A stretch of DNA of 64,000 nucleotides from Devosia sp. (GTDB taxonomy: Bacteria; Pseudomonadota; Alphaproteobacteria; Rhizobiales; Devosiaceae). Below the pieces are notes generated by a model. That model searched no databases, was not told where the DNA came from, and was given only the letters and a program-made list of their open reading frames with translations. The DNA is taken from contig JADGNE010000054.1 in NCBI GenBank assembly GCA_015234425.1, forward strand, positions 1 to 64,000, written 5' to 3'. The translations under genes and the position numbers were made by a program. This document shows, in pieces, positions 35,887-45,972 of the stretch. Each line of letters begins with the position of its first letter. The first letter of the stretch is position 1.

Positions 35887-37503
35887 ATGAAGTTCACCAC
35901 AGCCTTTAAGGCGGTAGCGACCGCGGGCGCCATGGCGCTGATGATGAGCACCTCCGCTTCGGCGGTGACGCTGCAGTTGCACAATGGTGGCGACCCCGGC
36001 ACCCTCGACCCCCACAAAGCTTCCGGCGACTGGGAAAACCGCGTCATCGGCGACTATATCGAAGGTCTGCTGACCGAGAGCCCGTCTGCCGAAGCCATCC
36101 CGGGCCAGGCCGAAAGCTGGGAAATTTCCGAGGACGGCACCGTCTACACGTTCAAGCTGCGCGATGGCATTCAGTGGTCCGACGGTACTCCGGTGACTGC
36201 TGGCGACTTCGTCTATGCCTTCCAGCGCCTGTTCAACCCGACCACCGCAGCTGACTACGCTTACCTGCAGTTCCCGATCAAGAACGCTGAAGCGATCAAC
36301 TCGGGCACGATCACCGATCTCAACGAACTCGGCGTCAAGGCCATCGACGACAAGACGCTCGAGATCACTCTCGAGGCCTCGACCCCCTTCTTCCTCGAAG
36401 CCTTGACCCACTACACCGCCTATCCGGTGCCAAAGCATCTCGTTGAAGAGCTTGGCGATGACTGGACCAAGGTCGACAACATCATCGGCAACGGCCCATA
36501 CCTCGTGAAGGAATGGCTGCCGGGCTCCTATGTCCGTTCGGAAAAGAACGCCGACTATTACGATGCTGCCAATGTGCAGATCGATGAAGTCTACTACCAC
36601 GTTCTCGAAGATCAGGCCGCAGCCCTCAACCGCTACCGCGCCGGTGAATTCGACATCCTGACCGACTTCCCGTCCGACCAGTACCAGTGGCTGCAGGACA
36701 ACCTTCCCGGTGAAGCACACGTCACCCCGTTCCTGGGCATCTACTACTACGTGATGAACCAGGAAGAGGGCCAGGTCCTCTCCGACGTCCGCATTCGCGA
36801 AGCGCTTTCGACCACCGTCGTGCGTGACGTGATCGGCCCCGATATCCTGGGCACCGGCGAACTTCCGGCCTATGGCTGGGTCCCGCCCGGTACGTCGAAC
36901 TATGTCGAAAATGCCTATCATCCGGCATGGGCCGACACGCCCTATGAAGAGCGCGTCGAAAAGGCCAAGGCGCTGATGACCGAAGCCGGTTACGGCCCGG
37001 ACAATCCGCTGACCCTGCAGCTGCGTTACAACACCAACGACAACCACCAGCGTATCGCTGTGGCGCTTGCCGCCATGTGGGAGCCGCTTGGCATCAAGAT
37101 CGAGCTGTTCAACGCTGAAACCGCTGTTCACTACGACGCCCTGCGCGCCGGTGACTTCCAGATCGGCCGTGCCGGCTGGCTGCTCGACTACAACGATCCG
37201 TCCAACACGCTCGACCTCCTCAAGAAGGGCGTCGATCAGGCCGGCACGATGAACTGGGGCAATAACTATGGCCGCTATGCGAACGAAGAGTTCAATGCGC
37301 TCATGACCCAGGCGTCGACCGAGCTCGATCTCGAAGCACGCGGCAAGCTGCTTGCCGACGCTGAAAAGATCGCCATGGACGAATTCGCTGCCATCCCGAT
37401 CTACTGGTACGTGTCCAAGGACGTCGTATCGCCCAAGATCTCGGGCTTCGAAGCGAACCCGAAAAACATCTTCCGCACCCGCTGGCTCTCGAAGTCGGAA
37501 TAA
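35887..37503 (+). CDS. oppA: Peptide ABC transporter substrate-binding protein (OppA-like)
   Basis: A 538-residue periplasmic binding protein of SBP family 5. A Sec signal peptide of about 26 residues ends in STSASA. The mature part has the family stretch near residue 85-110 (YTFKLRDGIQWSDGTPVTA) and the C-terminal RAGWLLDYNDP region typical of OppA. It binds oligopeptides and delivers them to the OppBC permease encoded downstream. Codons are biased toward C-ending, consistent with high expression, and a hairpin follows that could leave oppA mRNA in excess. Confidence 0.95.
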   Translation: MKFTTAFKAVATAGAMALMMSTSASAVTLQLHNGGDPGTLDPHKASGDWENRVIGDYIEGLLTESPSAEAIPGQAESWEISEDGTVYTFKLRDGIQWSDGTPVTAGDFVYAFQRLFNPTTAADYAYLQFPIKNAEAINSGTITDLNELGVKAIDDKTLEITLEASTPFFLEALTHYTAYPVPKHLVEELGDDWTKVDNIIGNGPYLVKEWLPGSYVRSEKNADYYDAANVQIDEVYYHVLEDQAAALNRYRAGEFDILTDFPSDQYQWLQDNLPGEAHVTPFLGIYYYVMNQEEGQVLSDVRIREALSTTVVRDVIGPDILGTGELPAYGWVPPGTSNYVENAYHPAWADTPYEERVEKAKALMTEAGYGPDNPLTLQLRYNTNDNHQRIAVALAAMWEPLGIKIELFNAETAVHYDALRAGDFQIGRAGWLLDYNDPSNTLDLLKKGVDQAGTMNWGNNYGRYANEEFNALMTQASTELDLEARGKLLADAEKIAMDEFAAIPIYWYVSKDVVSPKISGFEANPKNIFRTRWLSKSE

Positions 37504-37523
37504 GCGGATCATAAAAACCAGAT

Positions 37524-37556
37524 CGTGGGGGCCAGATTGGCCCCCACGGTTCTTTT
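37524..37556 (+). terminator. Hairpin between oppA and oppB, partial terminator
   Basis: CGTGGGGGCCA (37524-37534) and TGGCCCCCACG (37538-37548) form a perfect 11-bp stem with loop GAT, followed by GTTCTTTT. Because oppB follows on the same strand, it probably attenuates transcription or stabilises the oppA transcript. Confidence 0.75.
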
Positions 37557-37616
37557 GTCCGAGCGTGACCGGCCCCTCCCTCCATCCCGGCGCCCCGGCC
37601 AAGGAGTTCTCACCAA

Positions 37617-38540
37617 ATGCTATCCTACGCCTTCCGGCGCGTGCTTTCGGCGATCCCGATCGCGCTGATCGCCGTGACAGTCTGTTTTTTCATCCTGCGT
37701 CTGGCGCCGGGTGGACCGTTTGACGGTGAACGTGCCCTGCCGCCGACCGTGCTGGCCAATCTGCGCGCCCACTACAATCTCGACCAGCCGCTGGTCGTTC
37801 AGTATTTCATCTATATCGGACGGCTTCTGCAGGGCGACCTCGGCCCGTCCATGGTGATCGACGGCTTCAACGTCTCCGACCTCATCCGCATCGGCTTCCC
37901 CTTCACCCTGACCATGGCGCTGAGCGCCTTTGTGATCGCGACCACCATCGGCATCATCGCCGGCATGGTTGCGGCGGTGAACCAGAACAAATGGCCCGAC
38001 TATGTGCTCGTGCTGGCCGTGATGCTGGGCGTGGTGGTGCCGAACTTCCTCATGGCCGCACTGCTGCAGCTCTGGTTTGGCGTTTATCTGCGCTGGCTGC
38101 CGGCCGGTGGCTGGGTCAATGGCTCGATCTGGCATCTGGTGTTGCCCGTCACTGTTCTCGCCTGGCCCCATGCCGCGCGCATCAGCCGGCTCATGCGCGG
38201 CTCGATGATCGAAGTGCTCGGCACCAATTATGTGCGGACCGCCCGTTCCAAGGGCTTGGGCGAACGTCTCGTCATGGCGCGCCACGCCATCAAGCCGGCG
38301 CTGTTGCCGGTGGTCTCCTATCTCGGGCCAGGCCTGTCCTATCTGCTCACCGGCTCGCTCGCCGTCGAACAGATTTTCGGCCTCCCCGGCATCGGCAAAT
38401 ATTTCGTCCAGGCCGCGCTCAACCGCGACTATGGCATCGTTCTGGGAACGACCATCCTCTACATGTTCATCATTCTTGCGCTTAATCTGATCGTCGACCT
38501 CGTCTATGCCTGGCTCGATCCCAAGGTGAGGTATCACTGA
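37617..38540 (+). CDS. oppB: Peptide ABC transporter permease OppB
   Basis: A 307-residue inner-membrane permease with about six hydrophobic segments. RLAPGGPFDGERALPP near residues 28-45 is the OppB/DppB signature, and the EAA-like cytoplasmic loop TNYVRTARSKGLGE lies near 205-220. It starts about 110 bp after oppA and its stop shares a base with the start of oppC, so the genes are co-translated. Confidence 0.96.
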   Translation: MLSYAFRRVLSAIPIALIAVTVCFFILRLAPGGPFDGERALPPTVLANLRAHYNLDQPLVVQYFIYIGRLLQGDLGPSMVIDGFNVSDLIRIGFPFTLTMALSAFVIATTIGIIAGMVAAVNQNKWPDYVLVLAVMLGVVVPNFLMAALLQLWFGVYLRWLPAGGWVNGSIWHLVLPVTVLAWPHAARISRLMRGSMIEVLGTNYVRTARSKGLGERLVMARHAIKPALLPVVSYLGPGLSYLLTGSLAVEQIFGLPGIGKYFVQAALNRDYGIVLGTTILYMFIILALNLIVDLVYAWLDPKVRYH

Positions 38541-39459
38541 TGGCTGGGATCACCGGAAAAGACCAGGTTCTGACGGCCTACGCCAAGAAGCTGGAAACGC
38601 TCGATCCGCCCAAGGGCCGCTCGCTGACCCAGGATGCCGTGCGACGCCTCGTGCGCAACAAGGCAGCCGTGGTCTCGATCGGGCTTGTCGTGCTGATCGT
38701 GCTGATCGCCTTCATCGGCCCCTATTTCGTGCCTTGGGGCTATTCCCAGGTCGACTGGTCCAATATCCGCAAGCCGCCTGATTTCGATGCCGGCCACTTC
38801 TTCGGCACCGACCAGAACGGCCGCGACATGCTGGCGCGTGTGCTCCAGGGCACGCAGATGAGCCTCACCGTGGCGCTCGTCGCCACAGTGGTTTCGGTCA
38901 GCATCGGCGTCGTCTATGGCGCCGTGGCAGGCTATTTCGGCGGCCGGGTCGACGCCATCATGATGCGCATCGTCGACGTCATGTATGCGCTGCCCTACAT
39001 TCTCTTCGTCATCATCCTGATGGTGATGTTCGGCCGCAATCCCGTGCTGCTCTTCGTCGGCATCGGCTGTATCGAATGGCTGACCATGGCGCGTATCGTG
39101 CGCGGGCAGACCCTCTCGATCAAGGAGAAGGAATTCGTCGAGGCTGCCAAGGCCGGCGGCGCAAAACCCTTCACCATCATCATGCGCCATATCGTGCCCA
39201 ATCTGACGGGTCCGGTGGTGATCTATGCAACGCTGACCATTCCCGAGATCATCATCGCCGAGAGCTTCCTCTCCTATCTCGGCCTTGGTGTGCAGGAGCC
39301 GCAGACCTCGCTCGGCACGCTGATCTCCGCCGGTGCGCCGGTGGCAGAGGTTCTGCCCTGGATGCTCCTGGCGCCGGCAGGCGTGCTGATCACCCTGCTG
39401 CTCTGTCTCACCTATATCGGGGACGGCCTGCGCGACGCGCTCGACCCCAAGGATCGCTG

Positions 39460-39460
<1 letters not shown>
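38540..39460 (+). CDS. oppC: Peptide ABC transporter permease OppC
   Basis: A 306-residue permease. The N-terminal cytosolic stretch is followed by the TM helix VSIGLVVLIVLIAFIGPYFV. HFFGTDQNGRDMLARVL is the OppC signature, and the EAA loop EFVEAAKAGGAKP is present. It pairs with OppB as the channel. Its start overlaps the oppB stop and its stop overlaps the oppD start by one base each. Confidence 0.96.
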
Positions 39461-40442
<982 letters not shown>

Positions 40443-40443
<1 letters not shown>

Positions 40444-41462
40444 TGACCCCGGCACCCGATACGCTCATCGAGATCAAGGATCTCAAGAAAACCTTCTCGA
40501 TCGCTACCGGCCTTTTTTCCAAAAAACTCCGGCTGACCGCGCTCGAAAACATCAATTTCTCGGTCAAGAAGGGCGAAACGCTCGGGATCGTGGGAGAAAG
40601 CGGCTGTGGCAAGTCCACCCTTGGTCGCTGTATCCTGCAGCTGATCGCGCCCGATGAAGGCCAGGTGCTCTGGCTCGGGCAGGACCTCACCAAGGTTCCG
40701 GCCGAGGAAATGCGCAAGCGCCGGGCAGATCTGCAGATCATCTTCCAGGATCCGCTGGCCTCGCTCAATCCGCGCATGACCGTGGGCGAGATCATCGAAG
40801 ATCCCCTGCGCACGCTCAAGCCCGAGCTCAAGAAGGAAGAGCGACGCGCCCGCGTCTTCAAGATCATGGAGGCCGTCGGCCTTCTGCCCGAGATGATCAA
40901 CCGCTATCCGCACGAGTTTTCGGGCGGCCAGGCCCAGCGTATCGGCATTGCCCGCGCGCTGATCACCGAGCCAAAACTCATTGTTTGCGACGAGCCGGTT
41001 TCGGCGCTCGACGTGTCGATCCAGGCGCAGATCCTCAATCTCTTGTCCGAACTCAAGGATGAGTTCGGCCTGACGCTGATCTTCATCTCGCACAATCTTT
41101 CGGTCGTGCGGCACGTCTCCGACCGCATCCTCGTGCTCTATCTGGGGCGCATCGTGGAACTCGCGACGGGCGATGAGATCTATGAGGATCCAAAGCACCC
41201 CTATACCCGTGCGCTGCTCACCGCCGTGCCGATCCCGGATCCAAAACTGGCAAGGCTGCGCAATATCGATGCCTTGAAGGGCGAAATTCCCTCGCCCATC
41301 AATCCGCCCTCGGGCTGCACTTTCCGCACGCGCTGCCGCTTCGCCCAGCCCCGCTGCGCCGAAATTCGCCCCCCGCTCGAAACGCTGGAAGGCGGGCGCC
41401 TCGTCGCCTGCATTCGCTGGCAGGAAATCGAAGCCCCCAAGGAAGCCGTCCTCGGCGCCTGA
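40443..41462 (+). CDS. oppF: Peptide ABC transporter ATPase OppF
   Basis: A 339-residue ATPase, the partner of OppD. Walker A GESGCGKST near residue 50, signature FSGGQAQRIGIARAL near 160, Walker B LIVCDEPVSALD and the H loop ISHNLS are intact. The C-terminal CTFRTRCRFAQPRC segment is the cysteine-containing extension of the family. Last gene of the opp operon; a strong terminator follows. Confidence 0.96.
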
Positions 41463-41483
41463 GGCTCTGCTCTGACAGAACCG

Positions 41484-41517
41484 GCAGCGGGCACCACGCG
41501 TGCCCGCTGCTTTTTTT
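41484..41517 (+). terminator. Terminator of the opp operon
   Basis: GCAGCGGGCAC (41484-41494) and GTGCCCGCTGC (41500-41510) form an 11-bp perfect stem with a five-base loop, followed by seven T. Confidence 0.95.
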
Positions 41518-41656
41518 GGCCCGCTGGCACGCGTTGTTTCGGAAATCTTTGAGCAGCCAGAGATTTGCAGTTGGACAACGGCCGCTCGGGCGGTAAGGGA
41601 CCAAGGCACGGTCGCCCCTGGGCGCACGGTGCCCGCATCATCCCGGGGTCGAGCGC

Positions 41657-42654
41657 ATGTCAAAAATCCTCTCGCGCCGCCTGATGACACTCATCCTGAG
41701 CTATCAGCTCCGTCGGTCGCTGGGACGATTGGGCGTGCCGCTATCACCGCGCCTTGCGCCCCATCCGGTCGCGACAGATTTCCTGCGCGACATCGCCATC
41801 CACCGCAAGAATGGGCGCATTCAGTTCGGCTTGCCTGCCGACCCGTTTGAGCTGGTGTTCTGTCGCCGCGCCAGCGTAACTGCCTATCTCTACCTGCTCA
41901 GCCATTGTCCGGCCGAGGTCGAACTGTTCACCGGCGCTTGTGATGATGGCGACTATCCGAGCGGCGCCCGGTTCACACCGTCCTCGCGTAGCGCGCGCGC
42001 CATAGCAATTCCCGACCGATATTTCATTCTGCGCGACGGGTTTCGGCCGAGCGCCGCCTCGTCGAGGCCGATCCGATACCGTGGACTTCACGCCGGGACA
42101 CACTTGTCTGGCGTGGCGGCATCAATGGCCATGGCATTCATCCGCAAAGTGAAGACGACGCCTACAATCCGCGTGTCATCCCGCGGGCGCGAATGTGCAT
42201 GCAGCTCAGATCGGTGCCCGGTGTCGATGCCCTGATCAGCGATGCGCTGGATCCGCATGTGCCGCTCCACACACTTGCCGGGCTCGGCATTACCGGCGCC
42301 AACCGGGCCGAACCCGAATGGCGCGGCGACAAATTTGCCATCGATATCGACGGCTGGACCAATAGCTGGTCGAACCTGATCATCCGCATGCATTTCGGCT
42401 GCTGTGTGCTCAAGGTCGCCAGCGCCGATGGCTATCGGCAGTGGTGGTATGACTGGCTGGTGCCTTGGGAGCACTTTGTACCCGTGGCCAGCGATATGAG
42501 CGACTTCGCCGAAAAGATCGACTGGGTGCGCAGCCATGACCGGGAAGCCGCCGAAATCGCCCGTCGCGGCCAGGCGCTGGTGCGCACCATGACCCTGGCA
42601 TCCGAAACCCGGATCGGCGCCGAACTCATCACCGCGAACTGGAAGCTTGCATGA
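41657..42654 (+). pseudogene. GT90 (CAP10-type) glycosyltransferase, frameshifted
   Basis: The sequence encodes a family 90 glycosyltransferase in two frames. The first frame (from ATG 41657) reads to about 42040, ending in IPDRYFILRDGFR. The continuation lies in another frame from about 42040 onward: EADPIPW, then VWRGGINGHG, then KFAIDIDGWTNSW and a QWWYDWL...PWEHFVPV core near the C-terminus, ending at 42654. The shift falls at about 42038-42050 (a -1 or +2 change), so as written there is no full-length product. Intact it would be about 330 residues. GT90 enzymes add xylose or other sugars to lipopolysaccharide or glycans. The end overlaps the epimerase start by four bases, showing the genes belong together. 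A base-calling error is possible. Confidence 0.8.
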
Positions 42655-43640
42655 TCTCTATTCCCGACTTTGCCGGCAGGCATATCGCCGTGGCCGGTGG
42701 GGCAGGCTTTATCGGCCGGCACATGTGCAATCGCCTTCTCGATGGTGGCGCAACAGTGCTCTGCATCGACAATTTCCTGACCAGCGCGCGCGAAGACCTT
42801 GCGCCGCTTCTGGCACGTCCGGGTTTTTCGCTGCTTGAAGCCGATATCGTCGCGCCACTCGATTTTGTCGCCGATGGCATCATCAATCTGGCCTGCCCGG
42901 CCTCACCCGTCGCCTATCAGCGTGATGCCGTCGAGACCATGCGCATCAATGTCATCGGCACGGACAGGCTGCTCGCCATGGCGCGAAAGCTGGGCGTTCG
43001 GTTTCTTCAGGCCTCCACCAGCGAGGTCTATGGCGACCCCGAAGTTCACCCGCAGCCCGAAACCTATCTCGGCCACGTCAATCCGATCGGCCCGCGCTCC
43101 TGCTATGACGAAGGCAAGCGGGCGGCCGAAACATTGTGTACCGATTATGCCCGCCAATATGGCGTCGATGTGCGGATTGCCCGTATTTTCAATACCTACG
43201 GCCCGGGCATGGCCGCCGACGACGGTCGCATCATCTCCAATTTCGTCACCCAGGCCCTGCGCGATCTTCCCCTCAGCATCTATGGAGACGGCACGCAGAC
43301 GCGGTCCCTCTGCTATGTCGCCGATACGGTCGAAGGGCTCTTGAGGCTGTTCTTTTTGCCCGACATCGACGTGCTGCCGATCAATATCGGCTCCACCGAT
43401 GAGTTGAGCGTGACCGAAATCGCCCTGTCCATCCTCGACGCGACGGGATCACGATCCCCGCTGTCCTATCACCCCCTGCCGGTCGATGATCCTCGACAGC
43501 GCCGTCCGGATACCGGCAGGGCGGCAAAAGTTCTGGGCTGGAGACCGCAGACCAGCCTCAGGGCAGGTCTCGCGCACACCATTGCCCATTTCGCCGAGAG
43601 GCTGGATGCGCGCGCATCGCATCCGGAACCGGCACAGTGA
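42651..43640 (+). CDS. NAD-dependent epimerase, UDP-glucuronate decarboxylase (UXS)-like
   Basis: A 329-residue short-chain dehydrogenase/epimerase-type enzyme. GGAGFIG at residues 16-22 binds NAD; SEVYGDPEVHPQPE, YDEGKRAAE (the YxxxK pair) and RIFNTYGPGM match UDP-xylose synthase. The Uxs-like feature is INLACPASPVAYQ near residue 80. It would make UDP-xylose, which fits the GT90 neighbour, since GT90 enzymes often transfer xylose. A strong terminator follows. Confidence 0.87.
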   Translation: MISIPDFAGRHIAVAGGAGFIGRHMCNRLLDGGATVLCIDNFLTSAREDLAPLLARPGFSLLEADIVAPLDFVADGIINLACPASPVAYQRDAVETMRINVIGTDRLLAMARKLGVRFLQASTSEVYGDPEVHPQPETYLGHVNPIGPRSCYDEGKRAAETLCTDYARQYGVDVRIARIFNTYGPGMAADDGRIISNFVTQALRDLPLSIYGDGTQTRSLCYVADTVEGLLRLFFLPDIDVLPINIGSTDELSVTEIALSILDATGSRSPLSYHPLPVDDPRQRRPDTGRAAKVLGWRPQTSLRAGLAHTIAHFAERLDARASHPEPAQ

Positions 43641-43664
43641 TCGGCCACAGCATCTGACATTCAA

Positions 43665-43696
43665 AAAAGCCCCCGCATCGCTGCGGGGGCTTTTTG
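43665..43696. terminator. Bidirectional terminator
   Basis: AAAAAGCCCCCGCA (43665-43678) and TGCGGGGGCTTTTT (43683-43696) pair perfectly around TCGC. T runs follow the stem in both directions, terminating the epimerase and the convergent lactate dehydrogenase. Confidence 0.95.
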
Positions 43697-43710
43697 TATT
43701 TGCAGAAGCT

Positions 43711-44895
43711 TTACGCCCGCGGCTTGGGGGCGTTGCGAGGCGGAATATCGTTCGAATAGATATTGTGCAGCCCGATATTGTGCACATCGCGCTCGCCGCA
43801 GAGGGCCATGGTGGTGTCGAGTTCCTTGCGGATGATCTCGAGCACGCGGCTGACCCCTTCTTCCCCGCCAGCGCCGAGGCCGTAGAGCATGGCGCGGCCG
43901 ATAAAGGCGGCCTTGGCGCCATAGGCCAGCGCCCGCACCACGTCCTGGCCAGAGCGGACGCCGCTGTCGATATAGACCTCGGTCTTGTGGCCGACGCGAT
44001 CGACGATTTCGGGCAGAACGCGAATGGTGGAAGGCGCGCCATCGAGCTGGCGGCCACCATGATTGGAAACGATGACCGCATCGGCGCCATTGTCGATCGC
44101 CGCCTGGGCGTCATCGGCGTCGAGCACGCCCTTGACGATCACCGGACCGCCAAAGCGCTCCTTGATCCATCGTACGTCACCCCAGTTCAAGGTCGGGTCG
44201 AACTGGCTGGCGGTCCAGGAGGAGAGCGAAGCGAGGTCGTGATCACCGCTTACATGGCCGACGATATTGCGGAAGGTATGGCGCTTGGTGCCCAGCATGC
44301 GCGCACACCAGAGCGGGTGCTGCATCATCTGCCAGATCGAATAGGGCGTGAACTTTGGCGGGGTGGAAAGCCCGTTCTTGATGTCCTTGTGGCGCTGGCC
44401 GAGGATCTGCAGGTCCATGGTCAGGATCAGCGCAGAGCAGTTCGCCGCCTTGGCGCGGTCGATCAGCCGATAGATGAACTCGCGGTCGCGCATCACATAG
44501 AGCTGGAACCAGAAGGGCGCGGTGGTGTTCTCGGCAATGTCCTCGATCGAGCACACGCTCATGGTCGAGAGCGAGAAGGGGATGCCGAATTTCTCCGCCG
44601 CCCGGGCCGCTTTGATCTCGCCGTCCGCAGTCTGCATGCCGCCGGTTGCCGCCGGGGCAATGGCGACGGGCATGGTGATTTCCTTGCCCAGCATCGTGGT
44701 CTTGAGGTTGCGCCCCTCAAGGTTCACCGCCACCTTCTGGTTGAGCTTGATCTTGGCGAAATCGCTCTCGTTGTCGTGATAGGTGCTCTCCGTATAGGAG
44801 CCGCTATCGGCATATTCGAAGAACATCTTTGGCACGCGCCGACGCGCCACCCTCATCATTTCCTCAACGGTCAGGATCTTGTCGATGGCGGGCAT
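43711..44895 (-). CDS. lldD: L-lactate dehydrogenase (FMN-dependent alpha-hydroxy acid oxidising)
   Basis: A 394-residue FMN enzyme that oxidises L-lactate to pyruvate and feeds electrons to the respiratory chain. Motifs in order: the APAATGGM FMN loop, a Tyr in FQLYVMRDR, and the active-site SNHGGRQLDGAPS (His and Arg). IDSGVRSGQDVVRALA binds the FMN phosphate. The ATG at 44895 replaces a longer GTG-like extension. Upstream, a promoter with a CTAACATGTTAG palindrome in its spacer suggests control by a GntR-type regulator, none of which is adjacent. Glycolate or mandelate oxidation is an alternative. Confidence 0.92.
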   Translation of the reverse strand: MPAIDKILTVEEMMRVARRRVPKMFFEYADSGSYTESTYHDNESDFAKIKLNQKVAVNLEGRNLKTTMLGKEITMPVAIAPAATGGMQTADGEIKAARAAEKFGIPFSLSTMSVCSIEDIAENTTAPFWFQLYVMRDREFIYRLIDRAKAANCSALILTMDLQILGQRHKDIKNGLSTPPKFTPYSIWQMMQHPLWCARMLGTKRHTFRNIVGHVSGDHDLASLSSWTASQFDPTLNWGDVRWIKERFGGPVIVKGVLDADDAQAAIDNGADAVIVSNHGGRQLDGAPSTIRVLPEIVDRVGHKTEVYIDSGVRSGQDVVRALAYGAKAAFIGRAMLYGLGAGGEEGVSRVLEIIRKELDTTMALCGERDVHNIGLHNIYSNDIPPRNAPKPRA

Positions 44896-44921
44896 GGAAG
44901 GCTCCAGATGGGCGGTGAGCT

Positions 44922-44950
44922 TGCCTAACAACTAACATGTTAGCAGTCAA
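44922..44950 (-). promoter_or_regulatory. Predicted lldD promoter with palindromic operator
   Basis: On the minus strand TTGACT (44950-44945), 17 bp and TAGGCA (44927-44922). The spacer holds the perfect 12-bp palindrome CTAACATGTTAG (44932-44943), with a second CTAACA half-site at 44925. The -10 box is weak, as for a regulated promoter. Confidence 0.55.
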
Positions 44951-44972
44951 CGTCGCGCCGACCGGAACGGGC

Positions 44973-44995
44973 AAATCGCTCCGGTGGAGCGATTT
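44973..44995. repeat. Intergenic hairpin downstream of modB
   Basis: AAATCGCTCC and GGAGCGATTT form a perfect 10-bp stem with loop GGT. No T tract, so it looks more like a dispersed palindrome or RNA-stability element than a terminator. Confidence 0.6.
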
Positions 44996-45059
44996 GAGGT
45001 GCGAAGACCCTGAGAGCTACGCTCGAATGGCCGGCCCTACGCACTATGCTTCGGTTGTT

Positions 45060-45740
45060 CTAACTGAGCGGCCCCATGGACTTGCGATTGATCATGAGCG
45101 TTGAAAAGATGACGGCGAAGGCAAAGATCACCATGCCCCCCGCCAGTACATGCGCCTTGTCCCATTCGAGGCGCTCTACGGAATCGTAGATGGCGATGGA
45201 GAGCACTTTGGTCTGCCCCGGTATATTGCCGCCGATCATCAGCACCACGCCAAATTCGCCGATCGTATGAGCAAAGGCCATGATGCCGCCGACAAGATAG
45301 CCGGGCCGCGCCAACGGCAGGAGCACGCGGAAGAACAGCGCACCGCGCCGCGCCCCCAGCGTCTCCGCCGCTTCGATCACTTCTGTTTCGATGGCGGCAA
45401 AAGCGTTGCGCAGCGGCTGAACCATGAAGGGCAGGGAGGCGATCACCGAGCCGATGACGAGGCCGGGAAATGAAAAGGCGAGGGTTCGCGCGCCCCAGAG
45501 CCCGGCCAATGCGCCACCGGGGCCGAATGGCCCTAGCGCCAGCAACAGATAAAATCCCAAGACCGTGGGCGGCAGCACCAGCGGCAGCGTCACCAGCGCG
45601 CCAATGATTGTCGTGCCCGCGTTTCTGCTCCGCGCCAGCCACAGGGCAATCGGCGTGCCGATGACAAGCAGGATGGCCGTCACCGTCGCGGCCAGGGCGA
45701 GGGTCAGGGCAATCGGGGCAAGGAGCGGTTCAACATCCAT
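45060..45740 (-). CDS. modB: Molybdate ABC transporter permease ModB
   Basis: A 226-residue inner-membrane permease with about five hydrophobic segments. LPLVLPPTVLGFYLLL near residue 50 and the EAA loop EAAETLGARRGALFF near 135 are typical of ModB. It forms the channel for molybdate with ModA and ModC. Its gene is separated from modA by 232 bp holding a long palindromic repeat, and modC is absent: the 164 bp between modB and lldD contain no gene. Confidence 0.92.
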   Translation of the reverse strand: MDVEPLLAPIALTLALAATVTAILLVIGTPIALWLARSRNAGTTIIGALVTLPLVLPPTVLGFYLLLALGPFGPGGALAGLWGARTLAFSFPGLVIGSVIASLPFMVQPLRNAFAAIETEVIEAAETLGARRGALFFRVLLPLARPGYLVGGIMAFAHTIGEFGVVLMIGGNIPGQTKVLSIAIYDSVERLEWDKAHVLAGGMVIFAFAVIFSTLMINRKSMGPLS

Positions 45741-45818
45741 CCCCTAGCCATCACCCGCGCGGACACTTCCTGCAAGGGGCGTTTTTGAACAGCCTCCTGT
45801 CTCTCGGCCCCATCGCCT

Positions 45819-45944
45819 CCCTCCCCCTTGTGGGGAGGGAATGAGGGTGGGGGGCGACTGGAGCGGACGCTGGAAAGTGCCCCCACCCAGCGGCGCTAGG
45901 GCCATGCGGCCCAAGCTCTGCTACCCTCCCCACAAGGGGGAGGG
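45819..45944. repeat. 126-bp palindromic element between modA and modB
   Basis: The first 21 bases (45819-45839) and the last 21 (45924-45944) are exact reverse complements, each itself a hairpin of CCCTCCCC-type arms. Inside, GGGTGGGGG (45845-45853) faces CCCCCACCC (45880-45888). The whole can fold into a long bulged hairpin. It resembles a MITE-like intergenic element inserted in the mod operon. Confidence 0.8.
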
Positions 45945-45972
45945 AACGCAGTTGCCGATTGGCCTACGCCAT

